From contig OZ244877.1 of NCBI GenBank assembly GCA_965221145.1, positions 4,402,001-4,466,000 of the forward strand: a stretch of DNA of 64,000 bases, in the 5' to 3' direction. The notes beneath the pieces are model-generated. The model was not told where the DNA came from, searched no databases, and saw nothing but the letters and a program-made list of their open reading frames with translations. Origin of the DNA: Bin5 sp965221145 (GTDB taxonomy: Bacteria > Chloroflexota > Anaerolineae > Caldilineales > Caldilineaceae). Position numbers and translations under genes: made by a program. Within the stretch, counting starts at the first letter, position 1, and every line of letters starts with the position of its first letter. Of this stretch, positions 32,312 through 40,460 are shown piece after piece.

Positions 32312-32419
32312 CTGGCCGCGCTCTGCCAGGAATGCCACAACACGCACGACGGGCCGAAACAGGCGGCCACCCTCAAGCACAACGCGCTGCGCAAGGCCGG
32401 GCACCTAAGGTTCGTTTGA
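32312..32419 (+). pseudogene. C-terminal fragment of an HNH endonuclease
   Basis: Directly after the CRISPR-like repeat, an open frame reads LAALCQECHNTHDGPKQAAT and continues LKHNALRKAGHLRFV to a stop. The C-x-x-C-H-N-x-H-D pattern is the second half of an HNH nuclease domain, and no N-terminal half or start is present. The boundary with the repeat is exact, so a rearrangement joined the two. Confidence 0.6.
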
Positions 32420-32441
32420 AGGAGAGGCGTTTGACGCCGTG

Positions 32442-33050
32442 TTATTCAATTGAAAGCAGCTCGCTCAGTTCATCGAGTGCTTCCGGATCACAATCCGTGA
32501 AGAATGCTTCAGGGTCCTCTCCAAGGGCTATAAAAAAGGACATAACCTCCATAAAGGTTGCGTTTTCCCGGTCTCGAAATGGCTCAAGCAGGCCCATGTA
32601 ACAAGTGAGTTCTGACTGAGTCTCTTCGTAAGAACGGTCAGGCGTAACGATTCGACTATGTGCATCGTAGAATCCGAATGTCGTGTCCAGCACGTCGAAC
32701 AGCGTAGAGAAAATTTTGTCGACATCATCAGATTCAAGGGCCGCCCCCCACTCCGGAACGAGAAGCGAGATGCGAAAAATCTCCTCATCGAGCCAACGCC
32801 TATATTGAACCTCGGTCATCTCGACTACGCCCTCAGATGGGATCTCGGGTGGCACGTCGGACAAGGAGAGCAATTTAGCGACTTGGCGTTCCAGTGCCTC
32901 GATGCGTTCCTCTTGCGCCTCCACCTTTTCCAGGCGGACGAGAATATCTTTCACCTGCTCTTCCAAAGTAGGCAGCGCCTCGGAGGCGACGACAGGAACC
33001 ACTGCGCACAGAACAACGAGGATAGCCGTAATAATCCAGTACTTTCTCAT
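32442..33050 (-). CDS. Secreted protein of unknown function with coiled coil
   Basis: The 202-residue protein has a clear signal peptide (MRKYWIITAILVVLCAVVPVVASEA), then a heptad-rich coiled coil (LEEQVKDILVRLEKVEAQEERIEALERQVAKLLSL, residues about 29-63) and an acidic helical domain (VPEWGAALESDDVDKIFSTLFDVLDTTFG...). Nothing identifies an enzyme. An AGGAGAAG ribosome site precedes the start. It is followed upstream on the same strand by hppA with about 100 bp between, so co-transcription is possible but unproven. Confidence 0.75.
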   Translation of the reverse strand: MRKYWIITAILVVLCAVVPVVASEALPTLEEQVKDILVRLEKVEAQEERIEALERQVAKLLSLSDVPPEIPSEGVVEMTEVQYRRWLDEEIFRISLLVPEWGAALESDDVDKIFSTLFDVLDTTFGFYDAHSRIVTPDRSYEETQSELTCYMGLLEPFRDRENATFMEVMSFFIALGEDPEAFFTDCDPEALDELSELLSIE

Positions 33051-33148
33051 CGATCTTCTCCTATTGGGGGGACAGGCCAGAGCCGGTGGAAGGCAGACGG
33101 CTTGATGGCAGACCGGCAGAGAACATCCCTCCGGCCTTTAGTTTTTAC

Positions 33149-35203
33149 TCAGAATATGTTCAGCCACCCCACGCCGAACTCGCTGGCGAAGACGAGGCTG
33201 ACAATACTCATCAGCTTGATCAGGATGTTGAGGGAGGGGCCGCTGGTGTCTTTGAAGGGGTCGCCGACGGTATCGCCGACGACCGCGGCTTTGTGCGCGT
33301 CCGAGCCTTTGCCGCCCATGACGCCGGTCTCGATCCATTTCTTGGCGTTATCCCAGGCGCCGCCGGCGTTGGCCATCATCACCGCCAGCATGAAGCCGGA
33401 GACGATCGCGCCGATCAACATGCCCGCCAGCGCGTGCGCGCCGAGCAGAAAGCCGACGAGCAGCGGCGCCACTATCGCGAGAGCGCCGGGAATGATCATC
33501 TCGCGCAGCGCGCTCTGGGTGCTGATGGCGACGCAGGCCTTGTAGTCGGGCTTGGTCGTGCGCTCCATGATGCCGGGAATCTCGGCGAACTGGCGGCGCA
33601 CCTCCAGCACGATCTCATAGGCGGCCTTGCCCACCGCGGTCATGGTCAGGGCGGCGAACAGATAGGGCAGCATCGCGCCGACCAACATGCCGGGAATCAT
33701 GGTTGAACTCAACAGGTCGAGCGTTTCGATACCGGCGACCTTGACATAGGCGGCCATGAGCGCCAGCGCGGTCAGCACCGCGGAGCCGATGGCAAAGCCT
33801 TTGCCGGTGGCCGCAGTGGTGTTGCCGAGGCTGTCGAGCGCGTCGGTGCGGTCGCGCACCTCATCGGGCAGATCGCTCATTTCGGCGATGCCGCCGGCGT
33901 TGTCGGCCACGGGGCCATAGGCATCGGTGGCCAAGGTGATGCCGAGCGTGCTGAGCATACCGACACCGGCCAGGGCGACGGCAAAGAAGCGGTTGTCCCC
34001 GCCCAGCCAGAGCGCCAACATGATGGCGACGGCAACGATGAGAACGGGTGGCAGGGTGCTTTTCATGCCGACGGCCAGCCCTTCGATGATGAGGGTTGCC
34101 GAACCGGTCTCGGACTTTTGCGCGATACCCTGGGTGGGCTTTGCAGTGTAGCTGGTGAAGTACTCGGTGAACCAGCCGATGCCGTTGCCGGCGATGAGGC
34201 CCACCACCACGACGGCGAAGAAATTCCAACCGACGCCGGTATAGGCGATCACGCCGGCGGTAAAGATCAGGACGAGCGCGGACGCGCCGTAGATGGCGCG
34301 ACGCAGCACGCCGAGCAGATCTTCCTGGGTCGCGCCCTCTTGCGCACGCACGAGGAAGGTGCCGATCAGGGCGGCGATCACGCCCACGGCGGCGACGAGG
34401 AAGGGCAGGATGATGCCGGCGCCCTCGGCGACGACTGCGCCCAGCGTGGCGGCAGCGATGATCGAGCCGCTGTAGCTCTCGAAGAGGTCGGCGCCCATCC
34501 CGGCCACATCGCCGACGTTGTCGCCCACGTTGTCGGCGATGACAGCCGGGTTGCGCGGGTCGTCTTCGGGGATGCCCTGCTCGACCTTGCCCACCAAGTC
34601 AGCGCCGACGTCGGCGGCCTTGGTAAAGATGCCGCCGCCGACACGGGCGAAAAGGGCGATTGAACTGGCGCCGAAACCGAAGCCGGTGATGTAGCGCATG
34701 TCGCCATCGAACAGGAAGTAGAGGAGGGTCATGCCGAGCAGGCTGAAGCTGACGACGGCCATGCCCATAATCGAGCCGCTGCTGAAGGCGACGCGCAGGC
34801 CCTCGTCCAGGCTCTTGCTGGCGGCGGCGGCGGTGCGCACGTTGGCGCGCACGGCGATGAACATGCCGAGGTAACCGGCCGCGCCGGAAGCGATCGCGCC
34901 GAGGATGAAGCTGAGCGCGGTCTGCCACGCCAGGAAGACGGCGATGATGACGGCGACGACGACGACAAAACCGCCCAGGAAGGTGTACTCCCGGTTGAGA
35001 AATGCGGCTGCGCCTTCCTGGATGGCGGCGGCGATCTCCTGCATCACCTGGTTGCCGTTGTCCATCGCAAGGACGCGGCGCGTCTGCACGACCAGATAGA
35101 TCAGTCCAAGAATAGCGATTACGAGAGCAAAAGCGATCGCCGGCGTGCCGAGCGTATCAATCCCTGCCCCCGTAATGCGAAGCGGTAGCGCATACAACAA
35201 CAT
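33149..35203 (-). CDS. hppA: Membrane-bound K+-dependent ion-translocating pyrophosphatase
   Basis: The 684-residue integral membrane protein couples pyrophosphate hydrolysis to H+ or Na+ pumping. Family motifs are present: GGGIFTKAADVGADLVGKVEQGIPEDDPRNPAVIADNVGDNVGDVAGMGADLFES (substrate and Mg sites), ITLATDAYGPVADNAGGIAEMSDL, and the C-terminal GSDAHKAAVVGDTVGDPFKDTSGPSLNILIK. The subtype-deciding segment reads LGNTTAATGKGFAIGSA. Ala where K+-independent enzymes have Lys marks it as the K+-dependent subtype. The ion pumped cannot be decided by eye. The start follows a GGAGGAAC site. About 16 transmembrane segments are expected. Confidence 0.95.
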   Translation of the reverse strand: MLLYALPLRITGAGIDTLGTPAIAFALVIAILGLIYLVVQTRRVLAMDNGNQVMQEIAAAIQEGAAAFLNREYTFLGGFVVVVAVIIAVFLAWQTALSFILGAIASGAAGYLGMFIAVRANVRTAAAASKSLDEGLRVAFSSGSIMGMAVVSFSLLGMTLLYFLFDGDMRYITGFGFGASSIALFARVGGGIFTKAADVGADLVGKVEQGIPEDDPRNPAVIADNVGDNVGDVAGMGADLFESYSGSIIAAATLGAVVAEGAGIILPFLVAAVGVIAALIGTFLVRAQEGATQEDLLGVLRRAIYGASALVLIFTAGVIAYTGVGWNFFAVVVVGLIAGNGIGWFTEYFTSYTAKPTQGIAQKSETGSATLIIEGLAVGMKSTLPPVLIVAVAIMLALWLGGDNRFFAVALAGVGMLSTLGITLATDAYGPVADNAGGIAEMSDLPDEVRDRTDALDSLGNTTAATGKGFAIGSAVLTALALMAAYVKVAGIETLDLLSSTMIPGMLVGAMLPYLFAALTMTAVGKAAYEIVLEVRRQFAEIPGIMERTTKPDYKACVAISTQSALREMIIPGALAIVAPLLVGFLLGAHALAGMLIGAIVSGFMLAVMMANAGGAWDNAKKWIETGVMGGKGSDAHKAAVVGDTVGDPFKDTSGPSLNILIKLMSIVSLVFASEFGVGWLNIF

Positions 35204-35405
35204 CGAGAGTTCCTCCGAATAGTGGCCAATGGCTGGTTCATACTGTAAACCAAGTAAGTTTAACGCCTTTCCGCTAGTGGAAAAAATTGGCGAAGTGCGC
35301 TATTGTGGTCAGAATTGCGGTTGTCATTGCCATCATAATGCGAAATTCTCACACAGGTAAACGCCACAAGCCGTGGCAGTGGACAGTTGCAGTGAGGGGA
35401 ACTCC

Positions 35406-36203
35406 ATGACCGAACGAACAGTTTCTGAACTCCTGGACCTGAGCGGCAAGGTGGCGATTGTTACGGGCGCGGCCGGTCTGCTGGGCACGGCCATGAGCCG
35501 CGGGCTGGCGGAAGCGGGCGCAACGCTAGCGGTGACCAGCCGCGATGCGAAGCGGGCTGCCGCGTTTGCCGCGACATTGCCCGGCAGCGGCCATGCCGGC
35601 TTTGGCCTGGCGCAGGACGACGACGAAGCCATTCCCGGATTCGTGGAAGCGGTGGCGCAGCGCCTGGGCCAGGTGGACGTACTGGTCAACAACGCCTACG
35701 GCGGCGGCGCGCCCAGCATCGACACCGCCAGCGCCGACGATTTCAACCAGGCCTATCATACCGGTGTGACGGCCTACTTTTTGCTGGCGCGGGAGGTCGT
35801 GCGCCATCTGCGCAGCCGCGGCGCGTCCGGCTCGATCATCAACATTGCCAGCATGTACGGGGTGGTTGCCAGCTATCCGCAGGCGTACTCCGGTTTCGAC
35901 ATCAACAGCCCGCCCAACTATCACGGCCTGAAAGGTGGACTGATTCATCTGACCCGCCATCTGGCCGTCTACTGGGCGCAGGATGGCGTGCGCGTGAATG
36001 CGATCAGCCCGGGACCCTTCCCCTCGCCGAAGGTGCGGAAAGCCGAGCCGGCGTTCGTTGCCAGGCTGGCAGAGCGGGTGCCGATGCAACGGATGGGTGA
36101 ACCGGAAGAGTTGAAAGGGATTGTGGTTCTGCTGGCGAGCGAGGGCGGCAGCTACATCACCGGACAGAATATACTGGTTGACGGCGGCTGGACCGCGTGG
36201 TAA
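35406..36203 (+). CDS. SDR family oxidoreductase
   Basis: The 265-residue SDR has VAIVTGAAGLLGTAMSRGLAEAG for cofactor binding, DVLVNNAYGGGAPS, Ser in INIASMYGV, and the catalytic Tyr in NYHGLKGGL (Y-x-x-x-K). The long variant loop YPQAYSGFDINSPPN before the Tyr is seen in gluconate/sugar-acid dehydrogenases. The ATG at 35406 with AGGGGAA upstream was chosen over 35373. It is divergent from hppA with a 200-bp gap that shows no clear operator. Confidence 0.87.
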   Translation: MTERTVSELLDLSGKVAIVTGAAGLLGTAMSRGLAEAGATLAVTSRDAKRAAAFAATLPGSGHAGFGLAQDDDEAIPGFVEAVAQRLGQVDVLVNNAYGGGAPSIDTASADDFNQAYHTGVTAYFLLAREVVRHLRSRGASGSIINIASMYGVVASYPQAYSGFDINSPPNYHGLKGGLIHLTRHLAVYWAQDGVRVNAISPGPFPSPKVRKAEPAFVARLAERVPMQRMGEPEELKGIVVLLASEGGSYITGQNILVDGGWTAW

Positions 36204-36207
36204 ATCC

Positions 36208-36228
36208 GTATAGCGTATTGCGTAGGGG
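36208..36228 (+). repeat. Heptamer tandem repeat (GTATTGC type)
   Basis: Units GTATAGC, GTATTGC and GTAGGGG in 7-bp register follow the SDR stop codon. Confidence 0.6.
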
Positions 36229-36295
36229 CAGGGGAGAGGTCCGGGGCGCTCCTTGCTATGAAAAAGCGACAACAACAGGAGTATGAGGCTACCTT

Positions 36296-37384
36296 ATGAC
36301 TGAAATCGGACGTGCGAAAGAGTTGCTGGATACGCCGACGCTGTGGGTGGATCTGGATGTGCTGGAGGCGAACATTGCGTTGCTGATGGGCAACTTCAGG
36401 GCTGCCGGCGTCAACTGGCGACCGCATACAAAGGGGATCAAGATCCCCGCTATCGCGCATAAGCTGATCAATGCCGGCGCGATCGGCGTCACCTGCGCCA
36501 AGCTGGGCGAAGCGGAGGTGATGGCGCAGGCCGGCGTGCGCGACATTCTCATCGCCAATCAGGTGGTGGGAGCGCACAAATACGCCCGCCTGGCCGCGCT
36601 GCAACGCCACGCCGACGTGAAGATGGCGGTCGACAACACAGCAACGCTGGACGACCTCAGCGCGGCCGCGCAAGCCGTCGGTGTCGAAATCCCCGTTGTC
36701 GTCGAACTCAATGTGGGGATGAACCGGGCAGGTGTCACGCCCGGCGCCGCGGCTGTGGGGCTGGCCGGCGCGGTCCACGAGCAGGATGGACTGCGGCTGG
36801 CCGGACTGATGGCGTGGGAAGGGCATACGCTCTCCGTGGAGGATGCGGACGAGCGGGCGCAGGCGATCAAGCATTCGATTGGGCAGTTGGCGTCGTCGGC
36901 GAGGGCCTGCCGCGAGGCCGGGCTGCCGGTCGAGATCGTCAGTTGCGGCGGCAGCGGCACGATGAGTGTGACCGCGCACCAGCCGGAGGTGACGGAGATC
37001 CAGGCCGGCGGCGCGATCTTTGGCGACGCCACCTACCAGCTTTGGGGCGTGCCGACGGACCCTGCGCTGTTTGGGCAGGCGGTGGTGACGAGCCGCCCCG
37101 CGCCCGACCGGATCATCACCGACGCCGGTTTCAAGACGCTGCCCGGCGTGGAGAGGCAGCCGCTGGCGGTGGGGCTGGCGAACGTGGTCAAAATCTCGCC
37201 CTCGGCGGAGCATGGGGTGATCACGCTCTCCGCGCCGAACAAGAGCGTACAGGTGGGCGATCTGCTGGATTTCGTGGTGGGCTACGGCGACGCGACCGTC
37301 TTCCTGCACGATGCGATGTACGGTGTACGCAACGGCATCGTGGAGACGGTCTGGCCGATCAGCGGGCGCGGGAAGTTGAGATAG
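36296..37384 (+). CDS. DSD1-type PLP enzyme (D-threonine aldolase / D-serine dehydratase-like)
   Basis: The 362-residue protein is a fold-type III PLP enzyme. The PLP Lys lies in WRPHTKGIKIPAIAHKLINAG near residue 46, barrel strands ITCAKLGEAEVMAQAG, ILIANQVVG and VVVELNVGMNRAGV follow, GGSGTMSV binds the phosphate, and the C-terminal metal-binding region GYGDATVFLHDAMYGVRNGIVETVWPI carries a conserved His. The family cleaves D-threonine/D-3-hydroxy-amino acids or dehydrates D-serine. The amidohydrolase- and M20-type genes in the window suggest handling of amidated or D-amino compounds, but no specific substrate can be named. Confidence 0.85.
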   Translation: MTEIGRAKELLDTPTLWVDLDVLEANIALLMGNFRAAGVNWRPHTKGIKIPAIAHKLINAGAIGVTCAKLGEAEVMAQAGVRDILIANQVVGAHKYARLAALQRHADVKMAVDNTATLDDLSAAAQAVGVEIPVVVELNVGMNRAGVTPGAAAVGLAGAVHEQDGLRLAGLMAWEGHTLSVEDADERAQAIKHSIGQLASSARACREAGLPVEIVSCGGSGTMSVTAHQPEVTEIQAGGAIFGDATYQLWGVPTDPALFGQAVVTSRPAPDRIITDAGFKTLPGVERQPLAVGLANVVKISPSAEHGVITLSAPNKSVQVGDLLDFVVGYGDATVFLHDAMYGVRNGIVETVWPISGRGKLR

Positions 37385-37396
37385 GAGAAGAGCGAT

Positions 37397-37621
37397 ATGA
37401 AGTGCAGCTTCAAAGGTTGCCCGGGGGAATATGAAGCAAAAACAATCGTGCATACTGCGCGGCGCGACGGCAAGCTCATTGTCATTGACCATGTTCCGGC
37501 TGACGTCTGTTCCGTATGCGGCGACGCGCTGCTGGAACCCGACACGGTGCGCAGAATTGAGCGGCTGCTGCAGGGGAAAGGCAAACCGGCGATGACGGTG
37601 CCTCTCTACGAGTTCGCCTGA
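37397..37621 (+). CDS. YgiT-type zinc finger protein
   Basis: The 74-residue protein has two Cys pairs, MKCSFKGC at the start and VCSVCGDALLEPDTVRRIERLLQ in the middle, which is the YgiT/MqsA N-terminal zinc-finger pattern without the DNA-binding HTH domain. Such proteins usually act as antitoxin partners. Here the next gene is a nucleotidyltransferase, not a DUF4258 toxin. It starts 12 bp after the DSD1-type gene, so it lies in that transcript. Confidence 0.75.
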   Translation: MKCSFKGCPGEYEAKTIVHTARRDGKLIVIDHVPADVCSVCGDALLEPDTVRRIERLLQGKGKPAMTVPLYEFA

Positions 37622-37630
37622 AATGCAACG

Positions 37631-37924
37631 ATGAGATCAACAGAAGAGATTCTCACGATTCTTGGCCATACGAAAACTGAACTTGAGCGGCGCTTCGGCG
37701 TGCGGCGAATCGGACTCTACGGGTCGTATGCGCACGGCACGCAAACCGAAATCAGTGATATAGACCTGATCGTGGAACTGAAAGAGGCGAAATTCAACGA
37801 CCTCGCCGGGCTTTATATCTATATGGAACAGACCTTGGGGCGCAAGGTGGACATCCGTCGGCTCAGCAAGAAAATCGACACGCCCTTTATGCGTCGAATC
37901 GAAGGGGAAGCATGGTTCGTATGA
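37631..37924 (+). CDS. MNT-type nucleotidyltransferase (antitoxin), partner truncated
   Basis: The 97-residue minimal nucleotidyltransferase has the G-S-x10-D-x-D site in GLYGSYAHGTQTEISDIDLIVEL and the third acidic strand in GRKVDIRRLSKK. In intact systems it AMPylates a HEPN/DUF86 toxin encoded directly downstream. Its stop codon overlaps an ATG that opens only an eight-codon peptide resembling a HepT N-terminus, so the toxin gene seems to be deleted and this antitoxin orphaned. Confidence 0.85.
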   Translation: MRSTEEILTILGHTKTELERRFGVRRIGLYGSYAHGTQTEISDIDLIVELKEAKFNDLAGLYIYMEQTLGRKVDIRRLSKKIDTPFMRRIEGEAWFV

Positions 37925-37947
37925 ATGACGCCGTCCGTGATAGCTAA
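37921..37947 (+). pseudogene. Remnant of a HepT/DUF86 toxin gene (8 codons)
   Basis: An ATG overlapping the nucleotidyltransferase stop (ATGA) opens the peptide MNDAVRDS and then stops. MND-x-V-R-D is a common start of DUF86/HepT proteins and the overlap is the normal arrangement. This suggests a nearly complete deletion of the toxin, although a peptide this short could also be chance. Confidence 0.4.
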
Positions 37948-37987
37948 ATGACGCGGCGCAAAGAACCGGACGAGAAAGAGGACAGCC

Positions 37988-39139
37988 ATGAACATCGACG
38001 TTGTCGAGCTTGCCAGCGAACTGATCGCGATGCCGTCGGAGACGCCGACGAGCAACCGGGCGATCTCGGACTTTCTGCGCGGGGTGCTGGAGGAGGGCGG
38101 CTTCGCGGTTGAGGAGTTGACCTACATGGACCCGCCCGATGTGGAGAAGGTCAGCCTGGTCGCCAAGAAGGGCGCGGGCGCGGGCGGGCTGGGCCTGTTC
38201 AGCCATTCGGACACGGTGCCGGGCGACGCCGGCTGGGAGCCGTTCACGCCGGCGCTGGCGAACGGGCGGCTGGTGGGCCGCGGCTCGGCGGATATGAAGG
38301 GGCCTTTGGCGGCGTCGATTGCGGCGGCATGCCGCTTCAGCGCCGGTGACCTGAAGCGGCCGCTCGTCATCGCCGTCACCGCGGACGAGGAGAAGGCGCA
38401 CGTCGGCGCGCACGACATCGTCAAACGCTCGCAGACATTGACGAGCGACTGGCCGCAGTACTGCATCGTGTGTGAGCCGTCGACGTTGCAGCCGGTCTAT
38501 GCGCACAAGGGCGGCGCCGGCATCACGGTGACGGCGCGAGGGGTGGCGGCGCACACAAGCACCGACAGAGGCGAGTCGGCAAACTTCAAGATCGCGCCTT
38601 TTCTGGCGGAGATGGCGCAGTTGGCGCAGGTCTTCCGCGCGGAGAAGCGCTTCCAGAACCGGCTTTTCGACCCGCCGACCAACGGCTTCAACCTGGTGAT
38701 CAGCGACGGCGATACGGCGACGAATGTGACGGCGGCGCGGACGGTGGTGCGCCTGAGCATCCGGGCGATGCCGGACGCCTGCTTTGAGGAGGCGGTGGAA
38801 ATGGTGGTGAGCCGGGCGCAAGCGCATGGGCTGGAGGTAGCGCAGCGCGCCGTCGGCCCATTTTTCACCGCAGCGGACGGCCCGCTGGCGCAGGCGGCCT
38901 GTCGTGCGACGGGCGCGCAGGCGGCGATCACAGTCCCTTACGGGACGGAGGCGGAGTGCTATCAGGCGTATATGGACGCGCTGGTGCTCGGCCCCGGCAG
39001 CATCGAGCAGGCGCACACGGTCGGCGAGTGGATCGAGGTGGCGCAGTTGCACGAGGCGGTGGAGGTGTACTCGCGGCTGATCGGGGAGTTGTGCGGAGAG
39101 CGGCCCGTGGTTCGTCGCGCCCACTCTTGCGGCCTATGA
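37988..39139 (+). CDS. M20 family metallopeptidase (ArgE/DapE/ACY1 type)
   Basis: The 383-residue di-zinc hydrolase has GLFSHSDTVPGD (His and catalytic Asp near residues 70-78), GRGSADMKGPLAA (bridging Asp), VTADEEKAHVGAHD (catalytic Glu pair), the dimerisation domain with GITVTARGVAAHTS, and GPGSIEQAHTVGEWIEVAQL with the last His ligand. Members deacylate N-acyl amino acids or cleave small peptides. With the amidohydrolase (21794) and DSD1-like enzyme it may process N-acylated amino acids. The ATG at 37988 follows GAAAGAGG. Confidence 0.87.
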   Translation: MNIDVVELASELIAMPSETPTSNRAISDFLRGVLEEGGFAVEELTYMDPPDVEKVSLVAKKGAGAGGLGLFSHSDTVPGDAGWEPFTPALANGRLVGRGSADMKGPLAASIAAACRFSAGDLKRPLVIAVTADEEKAHVGAHDIVKRSQTLTSDWPQYCIVCEPSTLQPVYAHKGGAGITVTARGVAAHTSTDRGESANFKIAPFLAEMAQLAQVFRAEKRFQNRLFDPPTNGFNLVISDGDTATNVTAARTVVRLSIRAMPDACFEEAVEMVVSRAQAHGLEVAQRAVGPFFTAADGPLAQAACRATGAQAAITVPYGTEAECYQAYMDALVLGPGSIEQAHTVGEWIEVAQLHEAVEVYSRLIGELCGERPVVRRAHSCGL

Positions 39140-39249
39140 CACCACGTAGGCTGACCAAGGTAGTGGAAATGCAGCGAAAAGCTCTCCTAGACCCAGTTCA
39201 ATGGACACGTTATCAGATTTGCCAGACACCGTCTGGCGAATCGTGTCAG

Positions 39250-39703
39250 ACGGATAGGCAAGGTAGAACAGGCATAGGATGTAATCTGGGCCATCGGCAC
39301 GGTTGGGGTCAATGAAACGGCATTGCGTATTGCGTAGGCGGCGATACGGTATACGCATTACGGAATACGCAATGTTGTACAACGATCACCCAGTCCAGCG
39401 CCGAGCGGTTGCCGAGGCGGTAGGCAAACGCTTCGGCGGGGATGCCGTCCAGCGTCAGGAAGCCGTTGTAGCGGATCTGCGTTTTGTCTTTGGAGAGGCG
39501 CATCTTTTCGACGCGCCAGCCGAGCGGCATCTCCGGCGTTTCGACCTGTTGGAGCGGGTATTGCGGCTGCTCTTCGTAGTCGACGTGGATGACGGCCAGG
39601 CGCGCGCCGGCCGCGGCAAAGGCGCGGAAGTCGGGCGCGAAGGGGATGCGCGGCAGCTCGCGCTTGAGATTGGCCTGGTAGCGTTCGCAGTAGGCGGGGC
39701 GGT
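39250..39703 (-). pseudogene. Degraded C-terminal fragment of the large DNA methyltransferase family
   Basis: The minus strand reads WRVEKMRLSKDKTQIRYNGFLTLDGIPAEAFAYRLGNRSALDWVI, almost identical to the C-terminus of the methyltransferase at 43140-46233. The nucleotide match runs from about 39376 to 39703, and a weaker match (DPNRADGPDYIL) lies at 39250-39312. A 54-bp palindrome (39321-39374) interrupts the two parts, and the upstream 90% of the gene is missing. It is one of three broken copies near the full gene. Confidence 0.8.
39321..39374. repeat. 54-bp palindromic GTATTGC-type repeat inside methyltransferase remnant
   Basis: CATTGCGTATT at 39321-39331 is a perfect inverted copy of AATACGCAATG at 39364-39374. 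The interior has further GCGTA/TACGC pairs. It has replaced about 43 bp of the methyltransferase sequence present in the intact gene, which shows that this repeat type can insert into or grow within genes. Confidence 0.7.
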
Positions 39704-39882
39704 GTCTGAATCGGAATGTGAGAGATGGGGAGGAGTGAGAGGGAAGGGAAGCTCCCTACGCCAGGCAGGACTCCCGACCCGCGCATCCGGCTGCGCTTGA
39801 TTCAGAGACGGGCATGGAGTTGAAAAGCTGAGGGCTTGACAGGCTTGTCGGATACAGTTAGATTGGGGGGCGAACGGCGAGG

Positions 39883-39917
39883 AGTGGGGAGTGAGTGGAC
39901 GGCAGTGGCGAGTGAAT
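39883..39917 (+). repeat. Heptamer tandem repeat (AGTGGNN type)
   Basis: Units AGTGGGG, AGTGAGT, GGACGGC, AGTGGCG and AGTGAAT in 7-bp register lie upstream of the two unknown genes. The remaining 39704-39980 gap holds no gene. Confidence 0.65.
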
Positions 39918-39980
39918 CGTGACGGGTGCAGTTTCTATCCACGAGCCACAATCCACTGAAGTTAAGACGAGAAGACAACG

Positions 39981-40460
39981 ATGCCCAGGTATGAAGGTCG
40001 TATTGATAGATCCAGTTTTTCTCTTTTCAAGAAGCTCAAATCATCATCGGCGGAGGACCAGGTCGAAGAGGCGACAGCAGCAATCGATATTCTGAGAGGC
40101 GAGGCAGACAGGCACTTTGTACAAGGCTCGAACCCATTCAAGCGGTGGCATAAAGGTTGTGATGAGTTGTCGGAGTCCGTCGATGAATTTCTGGCGAAAA
40201 GCCGAGTGTTTAGTGTGGAAGCCATTGTTATTCTGGAAGAGTTCATCAATGTTTTTGAGCATCATGAAACGAGATTCCGTCAGATGCTGGATAGCGCAAC
40301 GATCTCTGAGGCTGACCGCCACCAGATCGTAGAAGATACCTGGAATCTGCTGAGTGTCATTCTCAGATTCGCCATCTATGCGCTGGTTTTGGAGTACCGC
40401 AACGATCCGTCAAGAAGACAACCGGTGTCGCATGAACACCAGGAGGGCACCAATGGGTGA
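39981..40460 (+). CDS. Protein of unknown function (first of a coupled pair)
   Basis: The 159-residue, mostly helical protein (MPRYEGRIDRSSFSLFKKLKSSSAEDQVEEATAAIDILRGEADRHF...) has no motif I recognise. A predicted amphipathic pattern in FSVEAIVILEEFINVFEHHETRFRQMLDS and a hydrophobic helix LLSVILRFAIYALVLEY suggest a compact helical bundle. Its stop overlaps the next start by eight bases, so the two proteins are translationally coupled and may form a complex. Location in a restriction/IS island hints at an accessory role, but this is inference only. Confidence 0.6.
   Translation: MPRYEGRIDRSSFSLFKKLKSSSAEDQVEEATAAIDILRGEADRHFVQGSNPFKRWHKGCDELSESVDEFLAKSRVFSVEAIVILEEFINVFEHHETRFRQMLDSATISEADRHQIVEDTWNLLSVILRFAIYALVLEYRNDPSRRQPVSHEHQEGTNG

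Noticed and set aside
32160..32408. Open frame giving SIPACAGEP-like peptide
   Set aside because: This is the known artefact of translating a type I-E CRISPR repeat and not a protein.
35283..35330. Possible further copy of the AAGTG hairpin (AAGTGCGC...GTGGTC)
   Set aside because: The inner part can pair with a wobble, but no outer stem exists, so it is probably chance.
39221..39237. GCCAGAC-ACC-GTCTGGC hairpin as a terminator
   Set aside because: It has no U-tract and lies in a degraded methyltransferase remnant; no gene clearly ends there.
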